Shown here: piece by piece, positions 57,051-64,000 of the stretch
How the letters are laid out: each line of letters begins with the position of its first letter
How positions within the stretch are numbered: position 1 is the stretch's first letter
NCBI GenBank assembly: GCA_022570795.1
Contig: JAKUDP010000012.1
Location: forward strand, 1,116,001 to 1,180,000
DNA from: Sphaerulina vaccinii
Taxonomy: Eukaryota; Ascomycota; Dothideomycetes; Mycosphaerellales; Mycosphaerellaceae
Direction: 5' to 3'
DNA: 64,000 bases
Notes under the pieces: generated by a model
The model's input: the letters and a program-made list of their open reading frames with translations, nothing else
Databases searched by the model: none
Told to the model about the DNA's origin: nothing
Program-made: the position numbers and the translations under genes

Positions 57051-57210
57051 TCGACATTGGTCTAGCGGTATACCAGGAAGTCGTTCTTAATCCGAATGCT
57101 CTGACGCTTTGAGAAATCTCACTCACGTCATGTCAATAGACATGAGGAGAGCATTCTCACATAGGGCGTGATGCATATCGATTGTTTTGCCAGCCAGCAT
57201 ATCTCTTTTG
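57051..57210 (+). ncRNA. Unidentified structured RNA unit 13 (last of array 2)
   Basis: Starts tcgacattggtctagcgg. Stem 2 is CGTTC/GAATG. Stem 3 is a perfect TCATGTC/GACATGA with loop AATA. The 3' motif tatcgattgttttgcc is followed by ctcttttg. Upstream is a weak ttatgtat element about 32 nt away. Confidence 0.68.
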
Positions 57211-57370
57211 GTATGAAATCACATGCAGCTTGAGCTCGGTGATCATCGGTATAACAGTATCTGAGACTCTGCACTTTCACAGTTCTCTCTTCTCGTTTTG
57301 TACAATCCATGCATTCGAAGCGTGGGCGCTCAGTTTCCGCTACCGCCTCAGTGCTTCAGAGACTGATGTC

Positions 57371-58015
57371 CTACTCCCCACCCTCCCTCTCCAGAAAACT
57401 CGGATCTAGCTCGATCTTCTTCTCGAACTTCTCCCACCAACTCTGGAAAGCCTTGAGCGGTATCGTATCACTTCCAAAGCTCGCCAGGAAGTTGAAAGCG
57501 TTGCCAATGATCCTCTGAGCCAAGACTTTGGTAGACGGCACGCTCGATGAAGCTCCTGTTCTAACAAGAGCTGTTGACGGCTGAGAATTATTGGCCTGAC
57601 CACCACTCTGCAGCGTAGCGAGTTGACTCGCAACCTGCGCTTCAGGTTCAATCGAAACACCAAGTACGATCTCCCCTCCTACCCCATTCGCTCCAGTTGG
57701 CATTGAAGGGTCATCAATCATTCCATCCCCTCCCCGTGTGCCCAGATCCGACTTGAGACCAGAGATCTTGAAAATCGCACTTTCCTTTCCAGGTCCAATG
57801 GCGCCTAGTAAGTTGAATTCTTGTGAAGGTGGAATTTGCACGTATACTGATGCGGCTGTTCCAGGAGGTAATGTGATTCCTGGTAGTAAGAACACTCCTA
57901 TGTGACTAAAGGCTGGAGATGGAGGGATCCGAAAGGCATATTGAGCTTCTGTTATTGCTTGTGGAGAAGTGTTTACGGGACGGCCAGAGATCATGATGCC
58001 GAAGGGGGCTGCCAT
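57371..58015 (-). CDS. Hikeshi / OPI10 family protein (214 aa)
   Basis: Homologue of Hikeshi, which carries Hsp70 into the nucleus under heat stress, and of yeast Opi10. The N-terminal domain (about 1-110) has the family pattern FGIMISGRPV, then FSHIGVFLLPGITLPPGTAA and VYVQIPP, then FNLLGAIGPGKESAIFK. The C-terminal helical domain has KVLAQRIIGNAFNFLASFG and LKAFQSWWEKFEKKI, ending in DPSFLER. I chose the ATG at 58015 because residues upstream in the same frame lack family similarity and lie in a leader. Length (about 200 aa) is normal. It shares a 247-bp divergent promoter region with the Nudix gene. Confidence 0.92.
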   Translation of the reverse strand: MAAPFGIMISGRPVNTSPQAITEAQYAFRIPPSPAFSHIGVFLLPGITLPPGTAASVYVQIPPSQEFNLLGAIGPGKESAIFKISGLKSDLGTRGGDGMIDDPSMPTGANGVGGEIVLGVSIEPEAQVASQLATLQSGGQANNSQPSTALVRTGASSSVPSTKVLAQRIIGNAFNFLASFGSDTIPLKAFQSWWEKFEKKIELDPSFLEREGGE

Positions 58016-58262
58016 GGCTGGAAAGTCTTGATGATGGAGGTGTACGGTGGTCGCTCGCAGTGATCTCAGTAAATAGGCGGGGACCCTGCTAACGTAACGA
58101 CATAAGTGAAGTTGAGATTTGGTTCTAGACAGATCGGGAAGCTTCTCGCATTCCATTCCAGCGTTTGCCAAGCGTACTGTACCGTTATGTCAGCTGCGAG
58201 TAAGCAGAGAGCTCCAACGTCAAGCTTACCTCTATACCAACTCACAAGGAACACAGACAAAG
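58016..58262. promoter_or_regulatory. Divergent promoter region (Hikeshi / Nudix genes)
   Basis: 247 bp between two divergent starts. An open frame runs through it on each strand, but the conserved proteins begin outside it. No specific operator is identified. Confidence 0.5.
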
Positions 58263-59414
58263 ATGGCGTTCAATCTCAACCGGCTCAAGGACTTCATCCC
58301 CAAAGATCTCCCTCGCATCCCGTCCTGGAACCAAGAAACAGAAAGCGATGACTCCCGCCCTCAAACCGGAGATTCCGCCGACCCCGACGCTGTCGAACGA
58401 AGCAACAACGACCGCATCTCAATGGTTCTCGCTGATCCAACTCCCATCAGTGCCGGTCCCAAGTCCAACATCGATCTGATCAACGAATGCGACAATTTCC
58501 CCTACTACCACTCAGATCCCAAACTCTACTTCGCTCACATCAACACCTACTACGCCCTCTACGTTGCAGACTACCCCGAAGTCGAGCTTGGATACCTCCT
58601 ACCCTCTGTCACGGAAGTTTTCCGCGGCTTGCCAGATTGGGAGATCAATGATGAAGAGCGTAGTCTCACACTCATATCTGGTAAGACGGAGCAAGAGAGG
58701 AGTAAAGTTGTGGAGGCGACGATAAGGGCAATGCACGCGACGGGATATTTCAAAGTCCTATCGAAATGGCGAGATGAGCTATACCCTGTCTATGGACCTA
58801 ACAAGGAACTTCTCTTCTCAATGGAGAGGTCCGCATCAGCGCTATTCGGAATAACGACATATGGCTGCCACATGACTGCATACGTTCAAGGGAACGAGGA
58901 GAAAGAACAACAAACGCGAATCTGGGTCCCAAGGAGAGCGAAAGATAAACAGACGTATGGTGGAATGTTGGATAATACTGTTGCCGGAGGGATGCCTACT
59001 GGAGAATCGCCTTTCGAGTCGCTTGTACGAGAATCTGCAGAGGAGGCCAGCCTGCCAGAAGATCTGGTTAGAAGGAAGGCGAAAGCTGTGGGTACGGTGA
59101 CATACTTCCATGTCCGTGATCAGAGGGCTGGTGGAGAGACGAGGTTGTTGCAGCCGGAATGTCAGTATGTTTATGATCTGGAAGTTGATGAAGGGGTTGT
59201 GCCTAAGCCGAGCGATGATGAGGTTGAGGGGTTTGAGCTGAAGACTGTGGAGGAGGTGAAAGAGGCTATGAGGAATGGGGAGTTCAAGCCTAATTGTGCA
59301 CTCGTGCTGTTGGACTTCTTTGTGAGGCATGGGTATTTGACTATGGAGACGGAGGAGAATTATAGTGAGATTGTGAGCAGGTTGCATAGGAGGTTGGAGT
59401 TTCCGATGCCCTAA
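58263..59414 (+). CDS. DUF4743-Nudix hydrolase family protein (383 aa)
   Basis: Fungal protein with an N-terminal DUF4743-like domain (about 75-200) and a C-terminal Nudix domain, of the type related to yeast YJR142W and the Nudix part of S. pombe Tnr3. These act on thiamine-derived diphosphates or are annotated as thiamine pyrophosphokinase-related. The Nudix box reads GGMPTGESPFESLVRESAEE (then ASLP), matching GX5EX7REUXEEXGU except that the late Gly is Ser. GITTYGCHMTAYV and IWVPRRAKDKQTYGGMLDN are the usual preceding strands. The ATG at 58263 was chosen because upstream codons have no similarity and lie in the shared promoter. Substrate is inferred only. Confidence 0.88.
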   Translation: MAFNLNRLKDFIPKDLPRIPSWNQETESDDSRPQTGDSADPDAVERSNNDRISMVLADPTPISAGPKSNIDLINECDNFPYYHSDPKLYFAHINTYYALYVADYPEVELGYLLPSVTEVFRGLPDWEINDEERSLTLISGKTEQERSKVVEATIRAMHATGYFKVLSKWRDELYPVYGPNKELLFSMERSASALFGITTYGCHMTAYVQGNEEKEQQTRIWVPRRAKDKQTYGGMLDNTVAGGMPTGESPFESLVRESAEEASLPEDLVRRKAKAVGTVTYFHVRDQRAGGETRLLQPECQYVYDLEVDEGVVPKPSDDEVEGFELKTVEEVKEAMRNGEFKPNCALVLLDFFVRHGYLTMETEENYSEIVSRLHRRLEFPMP

Positions 59415-60575
59415 AGCATGATTTTACACACTCAAAAAGAGGGCTGGGAAGCGTGAAGGTTGCGCTTTGTATCAACAAATCACGAATGTCACGGTATTAT
59501 GGAAGGAAATGGTTGGGAGCATGCTCTTCTTCCCATGCTCAGTTTCCAGGTGAGTTTGACGTGGTTTTCGAACAAGGGCTGACAGCACTCTCTAGCTCCT
59601 CTATCTCTGAAACGCGATTAAGCCTGACTCGAAGCCATGCTTGAAGGGGTAGCGGCACGGTAATGCGATAACCATCAGAGCGCCTCGCCTACATCCTCGA
59701 CGCCAACACACCATTGCCAAAACACCAATACAGAGCGCCGAGATCCCATTTCCCTCTAGCAAGCGCGCGGCATCTCCTTTGCAAAGGCTCTGCGAATGTA
59801 CCACGAGACTTCTTTCAGTGAAACTTGCTTCGATACGCTTAGCCTGGGACGGCCTGGGGGAAGATTCTCCCATTACTTCTCCCTCTCCAGCGGACGACGT
59901 CTCCGCCGTCGGCTTCGCGTTCATGGCGCCTTCAGAAGAAAAGCTGTTTTCAGAGATGTTTTCCCGAGATGATCTCCAGAGCTACCTCCTCCCTCGAAGG
60001 GATCTGACCAGAGACTCACAGATGTTCTCTCACCGACGCAGTACCTGCAGAGCAGTTTGTTCTCCTCATCCGAATGCGCAAATTCATCACAAAGGTTTTT
60101 GCCTAGCTCGTCAAAAAGACTGGACCCGCGGTAAACATCTGATATGCAGCTGGACCGATCGACAAAGATCTCGGAGCTGGTGCTATCGCCAGAGATCCGG
60201 GCAGTCCTACGTTGCACAGGTCTTTGGAGACGCAAGAGGTGATGATTGGATTCGACATCGCTATGCTGCAGGATCTATGCATGTGGTGAGAGCTTCTCGA
60301 GGCTCTCTATCCGTACAAGCATTGGAAAGTGCAGATGACTCCACTTCTTTTGCGCTGACCTTCGCGCCAAACGGTCTTCCCATCACTACATGTACTACAC
60401 GGCTCCATTTCATCACCATCATCAACATCATGTTGGCCGGCTTCCATCGATGCCGCAGTGTGGCTGTTGCTGCAAGGACGATGGCACGAACAACATTACG
60501 ATGCAAGACGACTCCGTTGGAACTGCGCTCCTTCTCTGCCGCCTCAAACACACACCACGCTCCTTGGCGCACAAC
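59415..60575. other. Intergenic with a weak hypothetical frame
   Basis: A 283-codon plus-strand frame begins at 59779, with internal ATGs including 59923. Its residue composition (Arg, Ser and Cys rich, no hydrophobic pattern) and strong minus-strand frames make it doubtful. It ends just before the phosphotransferase remnant. No domain is recognised. Confidence 0.35.
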
Positions 60576-61146
60576 TGATTCAGATTCGCGGAGATCCCGC
60601 GCTCGAGAAAGCAGCGTCAAGGAGAATTGAGATGGGATGATGACCTTTTCCGCTACACTTCTGGGAGATGGCTTTACAATGAGGCGAAGAGACTCGAAGA
60701 ACGGCGCCTGGACTTTGATGTGCCTGCGCTGTTCGAGGTTATTTCTGCCAAGTTTGAACCTCGCGAGCAGGTTGGCTCTATTCGCAAGCTGGCCGAAGGC
60801 GGATTCAACACTGCTGACCTTTCACTGCTTCTAGCCATTGATCGTGGGTCACAGAATCGCGACTGGCAAATCGCCATTAGTCTGTCCTGTCTCAATTGAC
60901 GAGCAAGAAGCCGATGATACTGTCGCCAAGATCACTAAGCAGGAGGAGACCGACAAAAATATAGGTATACTGAGTCCATACTGGGGCATCGGCTCAGATG
61001 GCTGGACCACCCACGACCGGTACGATAGAGCGATGACGGAGGCCACTGAAACGAAGGAAGAGGCGCTAGATGATGCAGATACTGATCTGGAGAGGCATAT
61101 GCTTGAGCGACACTGGCCTTTCGACGACCATGATGAGGACGAATAG
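60576..61146 (+). pseudogene. Phosphotransferase (APH) family remnant with the middle deleted
   Basis: The first part (about 60627-60800) reads WDDDLFRYTSGRWLYNEAKR then RKLAEGGFN, the N-terminus of fungal APH-family phosphotransferases, but has no ATG in frame after the upstream TGA. After GGFN similarity stops and the frame ends at 60899. Another frame (about 60870-61146) reads as the C-terminus of the same kind of protein: DEQEADDTVAKI, GIGSDGWTTHDRYDRAM, LERHWPFDD. The catalytic middle of about 300-400 residues is absent. The most economical reading is an internal deletion plus 5' loss, leaving a dead gene. Confidence 0.65.
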
Positions 61147-61552
61147 AATTGGCAAGCAATTCTCTCTGCGAGCGCACGATGCCTGCGCTACTATGAGGTC
61201 CGACAACAGCATCGAAACCGGGAAACCACGATCAGAGATACTGTCTCTTTAAATATGCCTGCCAAATGTTAGGACAGCAGACCCGCCAGTAGCCTGGCTC
61301 AGCTGTCACCATGACTGCCTCCTCATGGCGGTCATATCACCAGACTCTGGCAAACAGAGTGCCCTCGTGCACTTGTAGTATAAAGATTCTCGCACGTCAA
61401 GAAAAACACTACTTCGCACACTGTACCACATTCACGACCGCACTACTCGCTTCTTTCGCTATTACATCTACTACCCACGCTAGGATACCAAGCAGCGTAC
61501 CATACTCCTTACAACACGCTAGGAACTCCTGCACTGAACAGAATCGCTCGCC
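61147..61552. promoter_or_regulatory. Upstream region of the CX4CX13CX2C protein gene
   Basis: About 400 bp with pyrimidine-rich stretches towards the right and a gccATGtcg start context. A small upstream ATG frame (61311) overlaps the start region out of frame and could act as an upstream ORF. Confidence 0.4.
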
Positions 61553-63520
61553 ATGTCGGACTCCTTCAATTTCTTCGATCCTTCGAGCATCGATGATGGG
61601 CATGGGACACAGTGGGAAGACCTATTCGAGGAGCAGAATGGGTACAGCTCTCTGGTGGAGACTGGGAATGGCTACACCTTCGACGACAGCCTCGTTGATC
61701 CGCAAATCAGCCTGGAGAGCTCAGACGTGCCACGGCCTTCGATCGAGCACTTTCAGCCGCTCGAGGATCGTGCTGGAGGAATAGAAATGTCGGCGCAACT
61801 TGTTCACGACCCAAGTCAGCAGTCGATACCTGGTGACGCAGCACAAACAGACCAGAACATGTGGCAACCTCACAGCGCCTCGGAGTACCCGCAAGAGTGG
61901 AACACGCCTTTCGAAGAATCTAGTGTGTGGCCATCTGTGTCTGCGCCCGCGAATGCGAGAGTTCACCGTGGAGTGTATCAAGCACCTGTCGCCAATATGC
62001 AGCGTTCTTATACTGACTCCACTCCTTTCGACTTCGATACCGATCCGCAGCAATCACAGCAGAATGACGGATCGAGATCGTGGCACCAAGAAGTACAGCG
62101 AGAGGAGATCGATCGTTTTACTCAACACTCCTTCAGCAATGCGAATTCTAACGTCCATGCAACATTCAATGATCAGGATATGTTCGACTTTCGTACTGAG
62201 AACGAGCAGTATAACATGCCACGTCTGCCAAACCAGCCCTATCCACAAGGATACCACTTCAGCGATCTCTCATTCACACAAGAACCCTCGCGTAACATCC
62301 ACCTCGCCTATCAGGACCAGTCCTTCTCGCCCGAACTTCCTTACAACGACCTTGATCAAGACTACGTCCCTGACCTGACTCCAGACATCTTCAGTCCTTC
62401 CGAGTTCTCTCCCGAACCAGACCCCAGCCACAACAAGAGAGCACCCAAACGTCGCCAAAACAAACCTCTCAACCCAAACGTCACAGTAATGAAAAACTCC
62501 CTTCCCTGCGTAGCTCCAGGCTGTGGCAGACCTTTCAGAAATCGGACCCACGTTCTCGACCTCTGTAATCGCTGCGCTCGAAAACATGATCGCCGAACAG
62601 CAGAAGCCCAACCCAATGATCTTGACCCCTCTGTCCCCAATATGCAAGAAGCAAGAAGGTTGATCTATCCTCCTCAATTCGGCCGCGGCCCCCCAATCTC
62701 CCCTTCCGAACTATCCGAAATCTTGAGCAGAGAAGATGAATACATCCAGAAGTTCTTGGATGCAGTAAACTCCGTAGTCCCAGGCGGCGAAGGCGGAAAC
62801 GTCCACTCACCTAACCTGACCTGGGAACAACGCCAACAAATCACCCTAAACCAAAAACTCCGCATGGAAGGTTCTGAACGTAAAGGTGAAGAAGGAGCTT
62901 ATCGTCGTCCCTTGATCACAGCTCGACTCCGCGCGTTGTTCCTAGAGACCTACCAATTCCACACTGGAACGCAAGAGTGTTTCTATGCGATCGGAGGGAA
63001 TAATGCTGGTTACAACCCGGACACCAATTTGTCCTTTCAGGAACGGTTTGACATGATTTGTGAATTGCTGGGGAAGAATAAGAGAATGGTTATGGATGTT
63101 ATCGAGGGTCGGGGGGTAAAGAGTGTGGTGGCGAATCCTAAGGGATACAACAAGAGAAAAGTCAGTAACAACCTCTGTAACGAGGATAAGAAGGAGATTA
63201 TGGGGAAGGGGAAGGAAAGAGTCGAGGGAAATGAAGCGCCGACCAAGAAGAGAAGACGGAGGAATGGGAAGTCTTCGCTTACTTTCGATGCTGAAACGGG
63301 GGATGTGGGAGACGGTGAGCCGGGGCCATCCTCGAAGAGGGTGAAGAGGGCGACGAGGAGTGCGGCTGCTTCGAGGAGTGGTGTGCAGGAGAATGTTGTG
63401 GACTTGGAGTTGAGAGAGGCGCTGCGGCGTGATGATGAAGGCCAGCTTGGTCATGGTGGGTTTGACTTTGATTTTGATATGGCTGGATTTGATGATGAGA
63501 GGTCGAATACCTTTGCTTGA
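61553..63520 (+). CDS. Putative nuclear protein with a CX4CX13CX2C cluster (655 aa)
   Basis: Long intronless frame starting in a good ATG context. Residues 1 to about 300 are acidic, Gln/Ser/Asp/Pro-rich and probably disordered, like fungal activation regions. A basic stretch (NKRAPKRRQNK, about 294-304) precedes a cysteine cluster C319-C324-C338-C341 (CVAPGCGRPFRNRTHVLDLC then NRC), which could bind one zinc. A folded-looking segment follows (about 350-510), then a nuclear-localisation-like KKRRRRNGK (about 559-567) and an acidic tail. I do not recognise a named family. A transcription-related nuclear role is inference from composition. The zinc cluster differs from Zn2Cys6, C2H2 and the standard GATA spacing (CX2CX17-20CX2C). 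Confidence 0.75.
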   Translation: MSDSFNFFDPSSIDDGHGTQWEDLFEEQNGYSSLVETGNGYTFDDSLVDPQISLESSDVPRPSIEHFQPLEDRAGGIEMSAQLVHDPSQQSIPGDAAQTDQNMWQPHSASEYPQEWNTPFEESSVWPSVSAPANARVHRGVYQAPVANMQRSYTDSTPFDFDTDPQQSQQNDGSRSWHQEVQREEIDRFTQHSFSNANSNVHATFNDQDMFDFRTENEQYNMPRLPNQPYPQGYHFSDLSFTQEPSRNIHLAYQDQSFSPELPYNDLDQDYVPDLTPDIFSPSEFSPEPDPSHNKRAPKRRQNKPLNPNVTVMKNSLPCVAPGCGRPFRNRTHVLDLCNRCARKHDRRTAEAQPNDLDPSVPNMQEARRLIYPPQFGRGPPISPSELSEILSREDEYIQKFLDAVNSVVPGGEGGNVHSPNLTWEQRQQITLNQKLRMEGSERKGEEGAYRRPLITARLRALFLETYQFHTGTQECFYAIGGNNAGYNPDTNLSFQERFDMICELLGKNKRMVMDVIEGRGVKSVVANPKGYNKRKVSNNLCNEDKKEIMGKGKERVEGNEAPTKKRRRRNGKSSLTFDAETGDVGDGEPGPSSKRVKRATRSAAASRSGVQENVVDLELREALRRDDEGQLGHGGFDFDFDMAGFDDERSNTFA

Positions 63521-63633
63521 CGTATGCGGAAGGGAAGGGTAGCGTGTTCAACTGCATTGCTTGCGACTCCATGATTGCGTTCTTGGTATTCTGCATTTGT
63601 TCGATTGAATTCTATGCTCAACATGTTTCTGAC

Positions 63634-63772
63634 ATCAAAAGTCAGATGGTGTGAATGGCTTCGACCTGTACCAGGCGATGCTCGCCTGCAACAGAACTCA
63701 ATGCTTTATCAGTGTTAGACCTAGCACAGTATGTTAACTGCGACTTACGGTGGACCACTAGATCACGGACGA
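63634..63772 (-). ncRNA. Unidentified structured RNA unit 14 (isolated, minus strand)
   Basis: On the minus strand from 63772: tcgtccgtgatctagtgg, a GTAAGTCGCAG...CTGTG stem 2 of the same subtype as units 8-10, then a strong CAGGCGA/TCGCCTG hairpin with loop GCA. The sequence continues to a cttttg tract. A TATATA element lies at 63803-63808, about 31 nt upstream. It lacks the ATTGTTTTGC motif, so it may be a divergent paralogue or a decaying copy. Confidence 0.6.
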
Positions 63773-63863
63773 CTGTTGGAGATCGATAACTTGTTCATTG
63801 TGTATATAGTCACATCCTGGGCCAGCCTACAATGAAAGTAAAAGCCAGAAGCAAAACGTTCAC

Positions 63864-64000
63864 TTACTTTTCCCCTTCACGCCAAGACTCTTCGCAAGCT
63901 GTCACATGCAAATATTGGTTAAGGCTGCGATCGGCAAGACACTCAGCAAACATCAAGATACTATCCCCAGCTGGGAGGAATGGCTCGTGAACTCTGCTTA
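63864..64000 (-). CDS. Possible 3' end of a minus-strand gene running off the window
   Basis: From the right edge the minus strand stays open for about 44 codons (PFLPAGDSILMFAECLADRS then NQYLHVTACEESW) and ends in TAA at 63864. The stop overlaps a GTAAGT donor-like site with a TTGTAG acceptor-like site 41 nt on, so a short last exon is also possible. No family is recognised. Confidence 0.35.
   Translation of the reverse strand, partial: SRVHEPFLPAGDSILMFAECLADRSLNQYLHVTACEESWREGEK

Noticed and set aside
42964..57210. Spliced-leader RNA interpretation of the tandem units (GTAAGT plus Sm-like motif)
   Set aside because: GTAAGT sits in a paired stem and is altered in several units (GTAAC, GTAAAT, GGAAGT), and the would-be leader is not constant, as a spliced leader must be.
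42964..57210. Units as tRNA genes
   Set aside because: Only a D-arm/A-box-like part fits. There is no anticodon arm of the right size, no GTTCGA-type T arm and no acceptor pairing at about 72 nt.
42964..57210. Units as tRNA-derived SINE insertions
   Set aside because: They are tandem, phased with an upstream TATA-like element, show compensatory changes, and have no poly-A or simple-repeat tails or target duplications that I can see.
59779..60630. 283-codon plus-strand frame as a gene
   Set aside because: Arg/Ser/Cys-rich composition without domain or hydrophobic pattern, with long opposing frames. Not supported without transcript data.

Overview
This window looks like nuclear DNA of a filamentous ascomycete, most likely a Dothideomycete of the Mycosphaerella type (an inference from gene families and genome texture). 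It alternates sharply between very AT-rich transposon graveyards (1 to about 22960 and about 30700 to 42175) and normal-GC DNA with compact, mostly intronless genes. In the AT-rich blocks CpA and its complement TpG are almost absent, while CpG, CpC and CpT survive. That is the signature of repeat-induced point mutation (RIP). No intact gene remains there, but motifs still identify the dead elements: an outer Ty3/Gypsy element with paired 360-bp LTRs, a second chromodomain Gypsy nested inside it with paired 109-bp LTRs, a third truncated Gypsy, a Ty1/Copia element with one LTR copy in inverted orientation, and the C-terminal half of a hAT transposase.

The first GC-normal island (22960-30700) holds a candidate small secreted protein right beside the AT block, a secreted S28-family serine peptidase, a frameshifted and truncated Tad-like LINE that is not obviously RIP-mutated, a fossil scrap of Gypsy RNase H, and the 5' end of a DUF6606-like gene. 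That last reading frame is cut by a C-to-T (CAA to TAA) stop and then fades into RIP-degraded sequence.

The second island (42176-64000) holds a peroxisomal-type glycerolphosphate/DHAP acyltransferase paired head to head with a HET-domain-related protein, a small all-cysteine RING-like protein flanked by a duplicated segment, a GMC oxidoreductase with one 49-nt intron, a threonine aldolase-type PLP enzyme, a Hikeshi/OPI10 homologue divergently paired with a DUF4743-Nudix protein, a broken phosphotransferase (APH) remnant, and a nuclear-looking protein with a CX4CX13CX2C cluster.

The most unusual content is a family of about 14 similar but clearly non-identical non-coding units: five in tandem at 42752-43877, eight at 55348-57210 and one on the minus strand at 63634-63772. 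Each has a TATA-like or related AT-rich element about 30-35 nt upstream of a conserved start (TCGTCCGTGG), a tRNA-D-arm/A-box-like stem-loop (GGTCTAGTGG core), a second stem-loop, in many units a third stem whose sequence differs but still pairs, and usually a conserved GCGATTGTTTTGCC motif followed by a T-rich tract. Several stems show compensatory base changes. I read these as independent transcription units of an unrecognised structured small RNA, possibly Pol III-transcribed. I cannot match them to a known family from memory.
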